A stretch of 64,000 nt of DNA, from NCBI GenBank assembly GCA_946894095.1, contig OX335657.1, forward strand, positions 14,756,001-14,820,000. The letters run 5' to 3'. The DNA comes from Incurvaria masculella (taxonomy: Eukaryota > Arthropoda > Insecta > Lepidoptera > Incurvariidae). The translations under genes and the position numbers were made by a program. Below the pieces are notes generated by a model, which saw only the letters and a list, made by a program, of their open reading frames with translations, was not told where the DNA came from and made no database searches. Of the stretch, positions 31,924 through 43,049 are shown piece by piece. Numbering within the stretch: the stretch's first letter is position 1; each line of letters starts with the position of its first letter.

Positions 31924-32239
31924 GGAATTTATTGCATAATTGGGATGACGGAGCACCGCTCTACACTGTTTTAAAAAAAGTCAGCCATCAAAAGGCTCAT
32001 GCTAGGTGGTTACCATGGTCAGCGGTAAATCAACTCGCCGGGTGAACATAAAAGAGAGTGTGAAACTTTATATTTATTTGCATTTCGGTAGGAACTCTGC
32101 AATAGAAATTGAGTACAATAGGAGCCAGTCCAAACTATACCCTTATAGCTTGAAGTTACAAACGAAATACCATCCATGTCCAGTTAGATAAATGGAACAC
32201 CATCCTACAAAGTTTTATGTTTTTTTTTATAGATATACA

Positions 32240-32618
32240 TAGCCTATTTCATCTGCTTGTTTTTTAGTTTAATTTTGTTTTTTTTAGTTTAATTTTGTTT
32301 CATTTTATTTCTCTCTTGTTGCTTACATCTATATCATGTCCTATCAGGGATTTTTTTGTTATTTGTTTTTCTCTAAAATGTTACGTTTAAAGTTTCAGAT
32401 ATTTAAAAATGTGTTGATATTTTCTGAATTCGTTGCTTTCGTTTTATAACTCTATTTTAACTTTTGTGATGTATCTATTCTATAATGTACTTGTGTGTCT
32501 TTTGCTGGTTTTATATGAAGTTAATTTTGATCAAACTAATTCAATAAATAATATGTATGTACAACAGTTTTGGCGCCTTATAAATAAAATAAAAAATATA
32601 AATAAAATAAAATAAAAT
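32240..32618 (+). mobile_element. LINE-type 3' tail
   Basis: Contains ACAGTTTTGGCGCCTTATAA followed by repeated AATAAAATA to 32,618, typical of a LINE 3' end. It includes a duplicated TTTTTTTTAGTTTAATTTTG near 32,260-32,300. Confidence 0.4.
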
Positions 32619-32766
32619 CTCTCGGCATTGAACCCACGGACTTCTCTCAAGAGGACAACAGCTGCAACCACTAGTACACAGGCCGCTCCTATACCTACAT
32701 CGAGCCCCGTAACATTGATAATTGAAAGTAAAACGTAATTATTAGTATTATCTTTGGTAAAACTAA

Positions 32767-33053
32767 CAAGTGCGAGTCGGACTCACACACGAAGGGTTCC
32801 GTACCATAATACAAGACTTTACACCAAAAAATCACGTTTTTTGTATGGAGGCCTGCTTTAATTTTTATTATTTTTTAATTTTACCCACTTGTTGTTATAG
32901 CGGCAAAATAAATACACACTCTGTGAACATTTCAGCTGCCTATCTATTACGGTTCGTGAGATACAGCCCTGTGACGGACGGACGGACGGACAGACATCGG
33001 AGGCTTAATAATAGGGTTCCGTTGGCACCCTTTGGGTACGGAACCCTAAAAAA
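32767..33053 (+). repeat. Lepidopteran ~285 bp dispersed repeat
   Basis: Nearly full-length copy, from CAAGTGCGAGTCGGACTCAC to GGTACGGAACCCTAAAAAA; lacks the first ACCGGC. Confidence 0.88.
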
Positions 33054-33269
33054 CGTATTGGTGTCAACATTATTGTCTACAACTTCAAAGGACAAATGGA
33101 TGTCGGTAAAAGCGACCTTGGAATGAATAATACTCGTGTTTCCGCGACCTGGAGGTCTGACAAGTGAAGGACCCGCATCCTCGTCCTATATACATTGCAA
33201 CATGAGACGCTCGTACCCAGGCACTCAGCGGCTCGGCAGTGATTAGTGTACGGCTATCGATCATGACTA

Positions 33270-33671
33270 TATAACAGGTCAGTAATGAGTACTTAGCGCT
33301 GGGAAGAGAAGGACAAGTGACAGTTAGGTATAAGCCCACTCACCTCACTAGGCCGAACTCCAAGACTCCGGACAGACTTCCCGGCTCCTGGATACTTCCC
33401 GTAGACACGGCACAAGAGGTTTTCTTAAAATACAATCGTCTTTTTCGCAGGCCACATCGTATAACACATTCCCAAAAAGGTGTTCTTCCTTTCTTCCGAA
33501 ATGTCGTCCGTTTTTGCTCGCGCGCGTTGACATCTGTCCCCCTTCTTCCGCTCGCCGTTTAGTCAGTCGCGTCGCGGAGATCTCTTTGATCTACCCGCAA
33601 ACTGAGTGGGCGCAGGGTTCCGTGGAGAGGTAGATGGTCGGATTCGGGATCGCGCTAAGTACATCGTTACA
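33270..33671 (-). repeat. 3' LTR of the gypsy element
   Basis: 402 bp; matches the other LTR with no difference seen. Preceded on the + strand by the ACTA target duplication. Confidence 0.93.
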
Positions 33672-33682
33672 ATCCCCCCCAC

Positions 33683-36600
33683 TTAACGTTCCCAATAGGG
33701 TTTCAATAATCCTACATTGGTGGTTGTGACAATCTTGTTCGTGCCCGGCTTCGCTAGCTTAACCCTATTTTCTCGAAGTTCCCTGATTTCCATGGGCCCT
33801 AACCAGCGCGGTGATAATGACTTTGTGATTCCCCGTATTTTGCTACTGATCGGAAAGTTTTTTTGTAATACCAGCTGGCCAACCCTATAGTTATTTTCCC
33901 TTTTTCTTAAATTATAATGTTTTGCACGTCTCTCCCATGCTTCTTGAAGACTTTTGGTTACGTGATCTTTTGTTGGTGGGGTTATCACATTAGTGGATTT
34001 GTCTATGTTCCTCACGGACCAAATGTTTTCCAAGGGCAGCACTAATTCTCGACCTAGAAATAGCTGAGCAGCGGTTGTTCCCGTACTCTCATGAGTCGCC
34101 GAGTTGAGTGCCAGCTGCAGATTGGGTAAGCATGCATCCCAATTATCGCGTTCGCGTTGGTTGTAAATCTTAAGCATAGAACTAATGTTTCTATTTACCC
34201 GTTCGACCATATTCGCTTGCGGGTAATGTGGACTAATATTGATTCTTTTAATTCCCCAAGCTATGCACATTTCTTTGAATGGACTTCCTGTAAAATGTGT
34301 GCCGTTGTCAGAAACGACTGCTTTTGGTGGACCGTAACGTGACCAAATTGCGTTACTCAATACCTTAACTGTATTTGCTGCACTCGCAGCACGTACAGGC
34401 ATTAACTCAACCCACTTTGAATACGCATCTATGAGTACTAGAATATATTGGTGTCCAGATTTTGATCTGGGCAATGGTCCTTTATAATCAATATAAACCG
34501 AGTCCCATACCGACTCCGGATTCTTTGAACTCATGAGCCCAGCTGGTAATTGATTTGTGGGTTTTGAGAGTTGGCAATCTTTACATGATCTAACGTAATT
34601 CCTTATCTCCTGATACATTCCATTCCACCAGTAATATTTTGCGATTCTATTAAAAGTTTTCGTTATACCAAGGTGGCCTGTTATCTCTTGGTCATGGTAA
34701 TAGTGCATCACTGATGGAACTATATTAACCGGAATTACTATCCGCCATTTGTTGCCTTTAGCTATCTTTTTGCACAGGTATTCATTAGCCACTTTAAATC
34801 CTTTTACTTTACTTCCCTTTTCGATTGCGTTGATAAGTTCGTGGAGTTCAGGGTCATTTCTTTGATGAAGTTTTAAGGACTGATTAAATTCGGTGTAATT
34901 GGATAGACTAGAGCACGCGTTACCTTCACCCTCGTACATCCTGCTTAAACAGTCTGCCACGCTGTTCTCAGTACCTCTTATGTGTTTTATTTTAAATTTG
35001 AAACGAGAAAGACTAAATACCCATCTGCCTATTTTTCCCGTTTGCTTTGGATGCGAAAACAACCACGAAAGCGCTGCATTGTCAGTATGTAATTCGAACT
35101 CAGCCAATTCTAAATATTGCTTAAATTTATTTACTCCAAATACTGCGGCCGCACATTCTAATTCGTACGTAGCTCTTCGTCGCTCTGAGTCACTGAGTAG
35201 GCGACTTGCGTAAGCTACAGGTGCTAAATTTCCTTCTACCTCCTGTTGAAGTACCGCTCCAAGTGCAGTACCGCTTGCGTCAACTTGAAGAAAAAATTTC
35301 TTATCGAAATTAGGAAATCTCAGTACTGGTGGTGTAATTAATGATTTTTTTATCGCGTCAAATGCCTTTTGTTGCCACTCGCCCCACACGAATGGCTCAT
35401 TACTTCGTTTAAGTTTATTTAATGGTTCCGAAATTTCGGCGTAGTTTTCGACAAATTTAGCATAAAAACCAGCCATCCCCAAAAACCTCTTTACTTGCTT
35501 TAAGTTCTTTGGGACCGGAAAGTTTGCGAGAACTTCTGTCCTCTCATTATCTACATGTAGACCCTGACCATTAACGACATGCCCCAGGAATTTAACCTCT
35601 GATCTAAAAGTTTGTATTTTTTCTGGATTCACTGTTAGTCCCGCTCCACGAAGTCTCCTCAACACCTCGTCCAAATGATCAAAGTGACTTTTAATATCGG
35701 GTGAGAATATAATGAGGTCATCCACAAAAGGCATTATAAATTTTTGTTTTATTTCTCCAAATATATGATCTATAACCCTGTTTAGAGCTTGCGGACTAAC
35801 ACATAATCCAAATGGCACGTACTTGTACTGAAACAGACCATTTGGAGTTATGAAGGCGGTTTTTTCTTTGTCATTTTCGTTTAGCGGGATTTGGTGGAAT
35901 GCACTATTTAAGTCTATGATTGTAAATACTTTGGCGTTACCTAACACCTGAAAAACCGTTTCTACTGCAGTCATAGGGTACGAATCATAAACAATTTTCT
36001 TATTTAAAGCTCGATAGTCACAACAAAGACGTTTTTTTCCATTTTTTTTATCGATCAAGAAAGCTGGTGCCGCATATGGAGACACGGATTTTTCAATCAC
36101 ACCCTTTTCTAACAATTCATCAATATGTTTTTTCATTTCTTCCGCTTTTGGAGGAGATAATGGATAAAAGCGCAATCGGACCGGCTCGCTATCGGTTAGT
36201 GTTATGCTATACTTTAAGATATTCGTTTTTCCTAACTGTTTCGTTATTACGTCGCTATACGTAGACAATAATTCTTCCAATCTATTTTTATCTTGTGGGC
36301 TTAAATAAATACTGCGTCTTTCTTCTATCGAAAATGCACCGTTTGTTTTGTTATTGAATTCTTCGTTAAGCTTAATTAATTTATCTGGTGCAAATTTAAA
36401 TGAAATACTGTTATTACCTGGGTGTAATTGTAATTGGGTTTTTTTAATAAAATCGTAACCTAAAATAATAGGAGTGATCAGCTCTTGGGCTACAATGAAC
36501 GTGTGTCTCCAAGTGAGTTTATCTAACGAAATCAAAGCAGATATGGTCATAGAGGACCTAAAAGGTCGCACGTCCGCCGTTGTGCACTCTATGCTAACAT

Positions 36601-36853
36601 TATTTATTTGCACTTTTTTTTCGTTTTTAATCTTTGCAAAAATATCTTGTCTACAAAATGATCGGTTTGCCCCGCTGTCTATTAATGCGGTAGTAACTAG
36701 CGCTTTCCCGATACAAACCGACATTGTAGGCAGAGAGACTACTCCCGTTTTACTACGCGTATTAACCCTATTATAATTAGTTCCGTTGCATTTTACGCCC
36801 TTCTTTAGCACGGCATTCTGGCGAATATAATGACGTGCCGTAATTAGTTTCCC
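33683..36853 (-). CDS. pol: Gypsy pol polyprotein (protease, RT, RNase H, integrase)
   Basis: Open from the frameshift site to a TAA 12 bp before the LTR, about 1,055 residues. There is no ATG near the start, so expression by -1 frameshifting is expected. Counting from 36,811, the domains in order are: protease with DSGANRSFC (~45); reverse transcriptase with LIDKKNGKKRLCCDYRALN and catalytic FVDD (~363); RNase H with VDASGTALGAVLQQ (~510) and TDNAALSWL; integrase zinc finger H-H-C-C (HYYHDQ...GHLG...CKDC); and integrase core VYIDYKG, VVSDNGTHF and ERVNR giving a DD35E triad (about 774, 833, 869). No chromodomain is seen at the C-terminus. Clade within Ty3/gypsy not resolved. Confidence 0.93.
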   Translation of the reverse strand, partial: GKLITARHYIRQNAVLKKGVKCNGTNYNRVNTRSKTGVVSLPTMSVCIGKALVTTALIDSGANRSFCRQDIFAKIKNEKKVQINNVSIECTTADVRPFRSSMTISALISLDKLTWRHTFIVAQELITPIILGYDFIKKTQLQLHPGNNSISFKFAPDKLIKLNEEFNNKTNGAFSIEERRSIYLSPQDKNRLEELLSTYSDVITKQLGKTNILKYSITLTDSEPVRLRFYPLSPPKAEEMKKHIDELLEKGVIEKSVSPYAAPAFLIDKKNGKKRLCCDYRALNKKIVYDSYPMTAVETVFQVLGNAKVFTIIDLNSAFHQIPLNENDKEKTAFITPNGLFQYKYVPFGLCVSPQALNRVIDHIFGEIKQKFIMPFVDDLIIFSPDIKSHFDHLDEVLRRLRGAGLTVNPEKIQTFRSEVKFLGHVVNGQGLHVDNERTEVLANFPVPKNLKQVKRFLGMAGFYAKFVENYAEISEPLNKLKRSNEPFVWGEWQQKAFDAIKKSLITPPVLRFPNFDKKFFLQVDASGTALGAVLQQEVEGNLAPVAYASRLLSDSERRRATYELECAAAVFGVNKFKQYLELAEFELHTDNAALSWLFSHPKQTGKIGRWVFSLSRFKFKIKHIRGTENSVADCLSRMYEGEGNACSSLSNYTEFNQSLKLHQRNDPELHELINAIEKGSKVKGFKVANEYLCKKIAKGNKWRIVIPVNIVPSVMHYYHDQEITGHLGITKTFNRIAKYYWWNGMYQEIRNYVRSCKDCQLSKPTNQLPAGLMSSKNPESVWDSVYIDYKGPLPRSKSGHQYILVLIDAYSKWVELMPVRAASAANTVKVLSNAIWSRYGPPKAVVSDNGTHFTGSPFKEMCIAWGIKRINISPHYPQANMVERVNRNISSMLKIYNQRERDNWDACLPNLQLALNSATHESTGTTAAQLFLGRELVLPLENIWSVRNIDKSTNVITPPTKDHVTKSLQEAWERRAKHYNLRKRENNYRVGQLVLQKNFPISSKIRGITKSLSPRWLGPMEIRELRENRVKLAKPGTNKIVTTTNVGLLKPYWER
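36844..36853 (-). promoter_or_regulatory. -1 ribosomal frameshift site (G GGA AAC then TAA)
   Basis: In gag frame the last codons are CAG GGA AAC TAA. GGGAAAC fits the X XXY YYZ slippery pattern, and slipping back one base continues as GGG AAA CTA into the open pol frame. The gag stop follows directly. No downstream pseudoknot was worked out. Confidence 0.8.
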
Positions 36854-37971
36854 TGATTATTACGGTAACTATGCCCGTACTGTCTGCTATACCGCTCTCT
36901 TCTTACTTCGCAGTTTCTTGCTAAGTGACCGAATAAATTACATTCGTAGCACCGTATGGGCTCGCGGTCTACGTTATTGCGATAGCTTGTCGTTTGAGAT
37001 GAGTATTCAGTGCGGTGGCGCTGCGGCGGTGCTGACTGCTCGTTAGCGTGCGCGCTCGCTGCTCGGTGCGCGTGCGGCGGCGGTCTCGTAGGTGGCGATG
37101 GTGGCGGGGGAGCGAAGCGGGTGACGAGCGGGGCGGCCGCCATTTGTGAGTGGGGAGCGCCGGCGGCCGTGTGATACTGCGCCTCTCGCAGCCTAGCTCC
37201 ATCTATCTCGCTTCCGAGTTGAAGTAAATACTCAATCGTGTTTATTGGATGCATCGGTCGTAAATATTGGAACGTGTTTGGCGAAATGTGCGATGTTATA
37301 ATGTTAACTAATTCTCCTTCGCTAAATCCACAATTTAAGGCATTTGCGGCTGATTCGACGTTCTGTACAAACTCCCTCAAAGATTCGTTTTCTTTTTGAA
37401 AGCGAAATATTAATTCCTGCTTAAGTGTTTCCCTGTGAATGGGGCTTAGATAATTTAATAGTTCTGGCTTTAGTTTGACCCAGTCTGTGTGTGTGCCATC
37501 AAATCTCCTGAACCACCATGACACTAAAGGTTCGCGTAACTTTAAAATTATCAGCGGTATAAGACGATCACATCGTATTAATTTTAACTTAAAAATGCGA
37601 TCCAACTGAATGATGAACTGTATAAAATGATTAGCATCATTTCCATCGCAAGTACCTATTCCTTCGATCATTTGTTTCGCAATTTTGAATTGTTCTTTTT
37701 CGTAATAATCCGGTCGTGTTTGCGAGATCCCCGCGCTGGCTCCCTCGCCGGCGGCGGCGGAGGGGGGGGCGTCCGCGGTGGACTTCGCGTCCGCGGCACT
37801 CGACTCGGACTCATTTTTTGTGTCCTGTTTTATTAATCTTTCTTCGACGGTAGCTAGGCGTTGCAAAACCTCCCTGAGTACCTCATTTTGATTATTAAGA
37901 CCCTGTTTTAGCTTCACTACTAATTGGGCTAATTCATCCCGAGTCCCTCCTGGCCCTTCTTTGCTTGCCAT
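36844..37971 (-). CDS. gag: Gypsy gag polyprotein
   Basis: 375 aa, starting at an ATG 51 bp inside the 5' LTR. Residues ~100-240 resemble a retrotransposon capsid core (FIIQLDRIFKLKLI, LVSWWFRRFDG, LIFRFQKENESLREFVQNVE). A proline/alanine/histidine-rich linker follows, then one zinc knuckle CYECNLFGHLARNC (C-x2-C-x4-H-x4-C). The product packages the element RNA. The last codons are read through a -1 slippery heptamer into pol. Confidence 0.9.
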   Translation of the reverse strand: MASKEGPGGTRDELAQLVVKLKQGLNNQNEVLREVLQRLATVEERLIKQDTKNESESSAADAKSTADAPPSAAAGEGASAGISQTRPDYYEKEQFKIAKQMIEGIGTCDGNDANHFIQFIIQLDRIFKLKLIRCDRLIPLIILKLREPLVSWWFRRFDGTHTDWVKLKPELLNYLSPIHRETLKQELIFRFQKENESLREFVQNVESAANALNCGFSEGELVNIITSHISPNTFQYLRPMHPINTIEYLLQLGSEIDGARLREAQYHTAAGAPHSQMAAAPLVTRFAPPPPSPPTRPPPHAHRAASAHANEQSAPPQRHRTEYSSQTTSYRNNVDREPIRCYECNLFGHLARNCEVRRERYSRQYGHSYRNNQGN

Positions 37972-38022
37972 ATTGTTGTTCTGATATTTTTTTTTTTTAA
38001 TAAAATGGGCGCCTCCACCAAT

Positions 38023-38424
38023 TATAACAGGTCAGTAATGAGTACTTAGCGCTGGGAAGAGAAGGACAAGTGACAGTTAGGTATAAGCCCACTCACCTCA
38101 CTAGGCCGAACTCCAAGACTCCGGACAGACTTCCCGGCTCCTGGATACTTCCCGTAGACACGGCACAAGAGGTTTTCTTAAAATACAATCGTCTTTTTCG
38201 CAGGCCACATCGTATAACACATTCCCAAAAAGGTGTTCTTCCTTTCTTCCGAAATGTCGTCCGTTTTTGCTCGCGCGCGTTGACATCTGTCCCCCTTCTT
38301 CCGCTCGCCGTTTAGTCAGTCGCGTCGCGGAGATCTCTTTGATCTACCCGCAAACTGAGTGGGCGCAGGGTTCCGTGGAGAGGTAGATGGTCGGATTCGG
38401 GATCGCGCTAAGTACATCGTTACA
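38023..38424 (-). repeat. 5' LTR of the gypsy element
   Basis: 402 bp; should carry the element promoter because transcription runs leftward. Followed on the + strand by the ACTA duplication at 38,425-38,428. Confidence 0.93.
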
Positions 38425-38529
38425 ACTACAACCACATTGTTTTAACTATATTGTTGAGAAGGATATTCATCTTCTGTTAAGGGTGTATCTTATATGAAAA
38501 TTGCTGGTAAATGTCATCACAGCTAAGCA

Positions 38530-38690
38530 AATCATGTCTTTTGCCGGGCTTGCAGTAACCTCTCTATAAAACTACTGATTAAAGGTACGCGATGTCCGTC
38601 CCTGACTAGCAGTTACCTCTTTGTACGCCATGTCTGTCACCTGACTAGCAGTAACCTCTTTGTAAAACTACTAATTAAAATTTTAACAAA
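38530..38690. repeat. Short tandem duplication of a GACTAGCAGTAACCTC block
   Basis: AGTAACCTCT recurs near 38,554, 38,611 and 38,648 with intervening GTACGCGATGTCCGTC / GTACGCCATGTCTGTC; unit about 50-55 bp. Confidence 0.6.
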
Positions 38691-38847
38691 AAAAACAGAC
38701 TTCAAGGAAAAAGTATTCCTAGACCAATTAATATGCAACAAAAAGTAAAAAATAATTGCAATCATTATATGTAGTTACAATCATCGTTATTTCTGGAGGC
38801 GGTGTCTAACTCGGCGCCGTAGCCGCCGTGTCAAGCCAAGTTCAAGA

Positions 38848-38949
38848 AAACCGGCCAAGTGCGAGTTGGATTCGCACACAGAGGGTTCCGTACGATCGTA
38901 CAAGATTTAACACAAAAAAAAACACTTTTTTTGTATGCCCCCCCTTTCT
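38848..38949 (+). repeat. Lepidopteran dispersed repeat, 5' fragment
   Basis: Only the first ~100 bp, from AACCGGCCAAGTGCGAGTTG through the A-rich stretch and TTTTTTGTATG. Confidence 0.8.
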
Positions 38950-41146
38950 AATTTGACTTAAATGCACTATATGAATATTTCTAATCGTTTGTATGCTGAT
39001 AGAGTGTTTCGATATGGTCATGTTGCCGCCGACTCTAATAATTTAAATATTTATATTGGTTGAATAAAAGATAAAAACATATACTATAACTTTGAAAGCC
39101 AACTACATAGATTTCTAAACTTTTTATAGCAGGTTCTAATGTTCATTCCTAATATGGAAAACCATAATTTAGATACTTCAATATTTTATTGTAATTATAA
39201 TGAGCGATTTTTTGTTTTGCTTTGTTCCCAAAACGCAATTTTTCTAAACTTTTTCTTAAGACATGGAAATAAAGTTTTAAGCAATATGCAATCATAAAAT
39301 TTGACTTAAATATTTTATTCAATCTTTTAGATCGAATTATTGAAAATACCTAAATAATTCCAAACGCACCGGTCCGAATTTTCTAATCTTGTGCACCCAA
39401 CCTTCTATGAGGAAACTTCATTGCCTGTAAAAAAAATCAGCGACTTTAGAATTATCATCAACTTATCATGCCAATTTGGTCCGCTTCGACAGGGCTACAC
39501 TGAGAAAAATACTTAGTCCTGCCGAAATGTTAAAACTGTATTCAACGTTATAAGTAAGATATATCCTTAAATACATACGTCACATCATTATTACGTATGA
39601 AATACACGTGCGCTCGACTTTTTGGTTGGACGGAACGTCATTGCGCGTAATGTTATCGGCATAATAGCATTGCACTGGGTACTCTTACATTGTAATGCGG
39701 GAACACCATTAGTAAGGACGGAGGGCCATGCGTACGCTTGTTTTTGCAGGCTACGTACGTTTGGAGGCTGTGCCGTGAAATAGCAGTATAGCAGGACTGC
39801 TCACCATTACAGATGTACGCCAAATTGCACCGGTCAATACCCGTGTTAGGTCCTGCCTTAATGCTGTTACATCATTTCACAAGGTTGCCTAAATATCTAT
39901 GTATTTTAAAAATGTCATCTTAACAAATAAAAGTCTTTGATAAATGATTGAACATTTCTTAAACATACTACAGTATCAAAGTAACGTTTTGCATCAGGTA
40001 TGATGGAATATCCATAGGTGGGATTCATATTACGCTGATAATTCGCACACACAAGCAGGTAGTTACCTACCTACTGTAAATACTCGTAAATATTCTTTCA
40101 GTGTCTGCTAAAAATCTAAAGCTAAAGTTCGTTATTAATTGACGGCGAAACCATTTAACACAAACTTAGAAAAAAAACGTCGCATTATTCTGAGTGGATA
40201 TAAATAACAGCTTGCCGCTTATTTGCACATTCAGTGCATGTTAACTATCTATAGATTCGTTATTAAATGACGGCAAACAAGATAAACAAACAGAAAAAAG
40301 ACGCTTCAACATTATGACTGGATAAAACTGACTGCCTTGCCGCTTGTTTGCACATTCATGCAAATCGAATTATCGAATTGAAATGCGCGCCAAAATGGTA
40401 TTCGCCTTGCCTGCCGCTGCGCCGACACTCAGAAACTAGTGTTGCCAGGTAAAAGGAATGATAGCTGTTTTAGACCTCCAATATCGGACTCGCCCATTTT
40501 TTCTATTAACTTTTTTCTGCAGTATTTTTTTTAATTGGCCAATTCCACTTTGGGATTTCCAATCCAAACACTGTTTTATTCCAGCTAGCGAAACCTAAAT
40601 AGTAGTTTAATGTTTGATTATATTTATACTAGCAGCCCGTCCCGGCTTTGCACGGGCATAATATAATTTAAAAAATATTATTTTGACACAATGATAAACA
40701 AATAAACCCTTCTTACGTAGAGTTCCTACATTGAAATATTTGAAATAAAAATGACAAATTTTGTGAAAAGTTTAGTACTCTCTGAGAAATTATCGAATCA
40801 CTGAGATCGAATAGGCCGCGTTAAAATTTGCGATTAAGGATATGTGCTTCTCTAGCTAACAAAGTTTTATCGCTAATCGAGAAAGTTTTGTTTGGAGCAA
40901 TTATACCTATAAAAGTAGCATTAAATATTCCTGAGACATCTTAATAGTTATAATTTTGTAACAAGCGGCCGGCCGAACGCGACTAGGAGGCGATTTAGTG
41001 GTATCCTGGGGTCTGGCAACACTACACTGACGGCGGCGCCTGCGTTGCGTATTGGTTGTCTGAGTTTGTCATGTCAAGTCTGTTTCCGTTCGTGTGAAGA
41101 AGAGTGCTTGTTTCACGGATATTTCTTATAGTTGTGCTCATTTGCT
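38950..41146. other. Intergenic and presumed promoter region of the SAM gene
   Basis: AT-rich, with the tandem pair at 40,127-40,380 and a GC hairpin CCCGTCCCGGCTTTGCACGG near 40,636. The last ~160 bp before the ATG are less AT-rich (GGCGGCGCCTGCGTTGCG) and may be the 5' UTR/promoter. Confidence 0.35.
40127..40380. repeat. Diverged ~128 bp tandem duplication
   Basis: TTCGTTATTAATTGACGGCG at 40,128 corresponds to TTCGTTATTAAATGACGGCA at 40,256; both units run to CTTGCCGCTT.TTTGCACATT. Confidence 0.7.
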
Positions 41147-42625
41147 ATGGCTGACGACGAAACACGAATATTATTACAAGAATGGCGGCTTCCCGCTCTT
41201 GTGGACCACTTTAAAGGTAAGTACATTTATGGTTGGACCAATAGAGGAGAAATATGTGGACAGCTTTCGAGATAATACATTATTATCCCAATGGGCTTTT
41301 TTACTTATATTTCTATGGGTGTAGACAGGACTTTTCCCATGTCTAAATTATGTATATTTTTACGAAAGCATTTTAAATTTTAGTGCTTTTTTATTTCCCG
41401 GTTTCAAAGGTAATATTTTTTTTATCTAGGGAAAAAGGCATATTTTGGCCTGAAAATCATCAAACTAATCAAATCGGAATACTTACCAATAATCTAAAAA
41501 TACGATTTGTTTTTCTCCCTTTGCTATTATGCATGCTCTGATGCAGATTGGTACCTACCTACCTTCTGTGATTTATGATGTTTGAATCTAAGGTCAGTTA
41601 GACTTGTGCACCATCTCTGGTTACAGTTAATGTTATTATTAGGATATCTATCCAGTTAATTACATAAGATGAAAGAAGACAGATATATCTTATCAATTAC
41701 ATTAACGTTAACTAGATATTATGCACTCCAGCCTTACTCTTTTACTTCCTAGGCCAAATGTGATGATGTAGCGCTTTTATGCGTTACAGTAACGAGTGAT
41801 GATTATCCCAATACGTGTTTCATTTGCTGAATATTAGCATAGAAATGAAGCAAAATAATGAATTAAATGTGACAAGTAATTTTATTAAAAGTCTCCAACA
41901 GCAACTATCTATAAAATATATAACTTTCAGTCGTCAGTCTTTATCAGTGCGACTGACGGAAGACGCACGGCCTAAATCTCTGGACCTAGAGATTTGAAAT
42001 GAAATTACTTGAGAGCCCTTGGTGTGCATTAAGGAGGAATTTAGTTGTCGTATGTACGCCTGCAAAGTTTTCTGATCACCTTTAACAGTATTATAAACAG
42101 GATTGACCCAAGCGAACCTTGGTATATCAGCTATATAGTATATGCAGGTTTTTTAATTAATTAGATTACCTTAGTAACTTTGTTTTTTTTTTTGTTTCAG
42201 TGAACAATATAAATTCGCTGACACTACTTCTCCTAAGTGAGTCTGACATCGAACATCTGGTGATATCAATAGGAGATAGGGCGCTGTTCAGAGAAAAATT
42301 AAAAGAATGGCGCAAAAGCTTGGAAGCTGCCCAACTTCCTAAAGTAAATTATGCACTGTGTATAAATTATTTGTTATAGTCAGTATTTGCAAATTACATA
42401 TGGTCCGAAAGTCATTTGATTAATGTGTAATTGTAATTTAGGGTAAGCTAAGTAAGTTAAGTACATTCAGTATGTTACTTGTATAAGACATATTAACGTA
42501 GTTAAAAGTTTTTGATGACGATTTATTTCCATCTGCATTATTTCTGTTCATTATTGTAGAGTTCTGAGAAAAAAGTTTTAAACCAAAGTTTGACTTTACG
42601 GTCCGATAGCCTTTTGATTGAACGT
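41147..42625 (+). CDS. SAM-like domain protein, 5' exons (partial gene)
   Basis: Exons 41147-41216 (MADDETRILLQEWRLPALVD then HFK, donor GTAAGT), 42201-42343 (acceptor GTTTCAG; VNNINSLTLLLLSESDIEHL, then VISIGDRALF and KLKEWRKSL) and probably 42560-42625 (SSEKKVLNQSLTLRSDSLLI then ER). Phases agree (1, then 0, then 0). The first two exons form a small helical domain of SAM type, with the LP.LVDHF and IGDRALF..KL spacing seen in SAM domains of insect proteins; such domains mediate protein-protein contacts. No further exons are recognisable before the transposon block, so the gene is broken, very spread out, or a domesticated fragment. Without exon 3 the second exon would read through to a TAG about 11 codons later. 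Confidence 0.6.
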
Positions 42626-42875
42626 GTATGTAAGTAATTCATTCATATTCATGAATCACATTCGTAAATTTAATTTAGGATAGGCTACTCGTTTTGTTTT
42701 TAAAAATACATGTAATATAATTTTACTTATAGTACCTAATAAATCGTAATTTGTAATGATAACATATAATATTTTGTACTTACCCGTCAAAAGCTAAAGT
42801 GATAAAATAAACTAAGTTGAAGTGATATTTTATGTCCTACTTCCTGTCAATGCATGCTTATTTTTTACTTTTATA

Positions 42876-43003
42876 GAAGCCTAGCTTTGCATAGTTTACA
42901 ATCTTTTATACTAATAGTATATTAATTAAAAAAATAGAGCTATATTGTATAATATGTTTATATCAAAGTGTAAACAAATCATGCAAAGCTAGGTTTAGAT
43001 ACA
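42876..43003. mobile_element. Short MITE
   Basis: AAGCCTAGCTTTGCATAGTT at the left and CATGCAAAGCTAGGTTTAGA at the right form imperfect inverted ends about 120 bp apart, 3' of the SAM gene's third exon. Confidence 0.6.
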
Positions 43004-43049
43004 AGCTTTTTAAACTGCATGAGATCCACACATTTCTTACGGCATACAA

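Larger units (their letters stand above)
33270..38424 (-). mobile_element. Ty3/gypsy LTR retrotransposon, apparently intact
   Basis: 5,155 bp between two 402 bp LTRs (33,270-33,671 and 38,023-38,424) that read the same throughout by eye. The 4 bp ACTA at 33,266-33,269 is repeated at 38,425-38,428 as a target-site duplication. In element sense, an LTR reading TGTAAC...GTTATA is followed two bases inside by TGGTGGAGGCGCC (primer-binding-site-like, 38,008-38,020). A run of seven G precedes the 3' LTR (33,674-33,680) as a polypurine tract. Gag and pol are open. No env reading frame follows pol, which stops 12 bp from the LTR. It lies in the intergenic region. Confidence 0.95.

Noticed and set aside
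33317..33562. 81-codon frame repeated exactly at 38,070-38,315
   Set aside because: It lies wholly inside the LTRs; the duplication reflects the two identical LTRs, not a gene family.
34157..36776. Several + strand frames of 61-104 codons
   Set aside because: All are antisense shadows of the gypsy pol gene.
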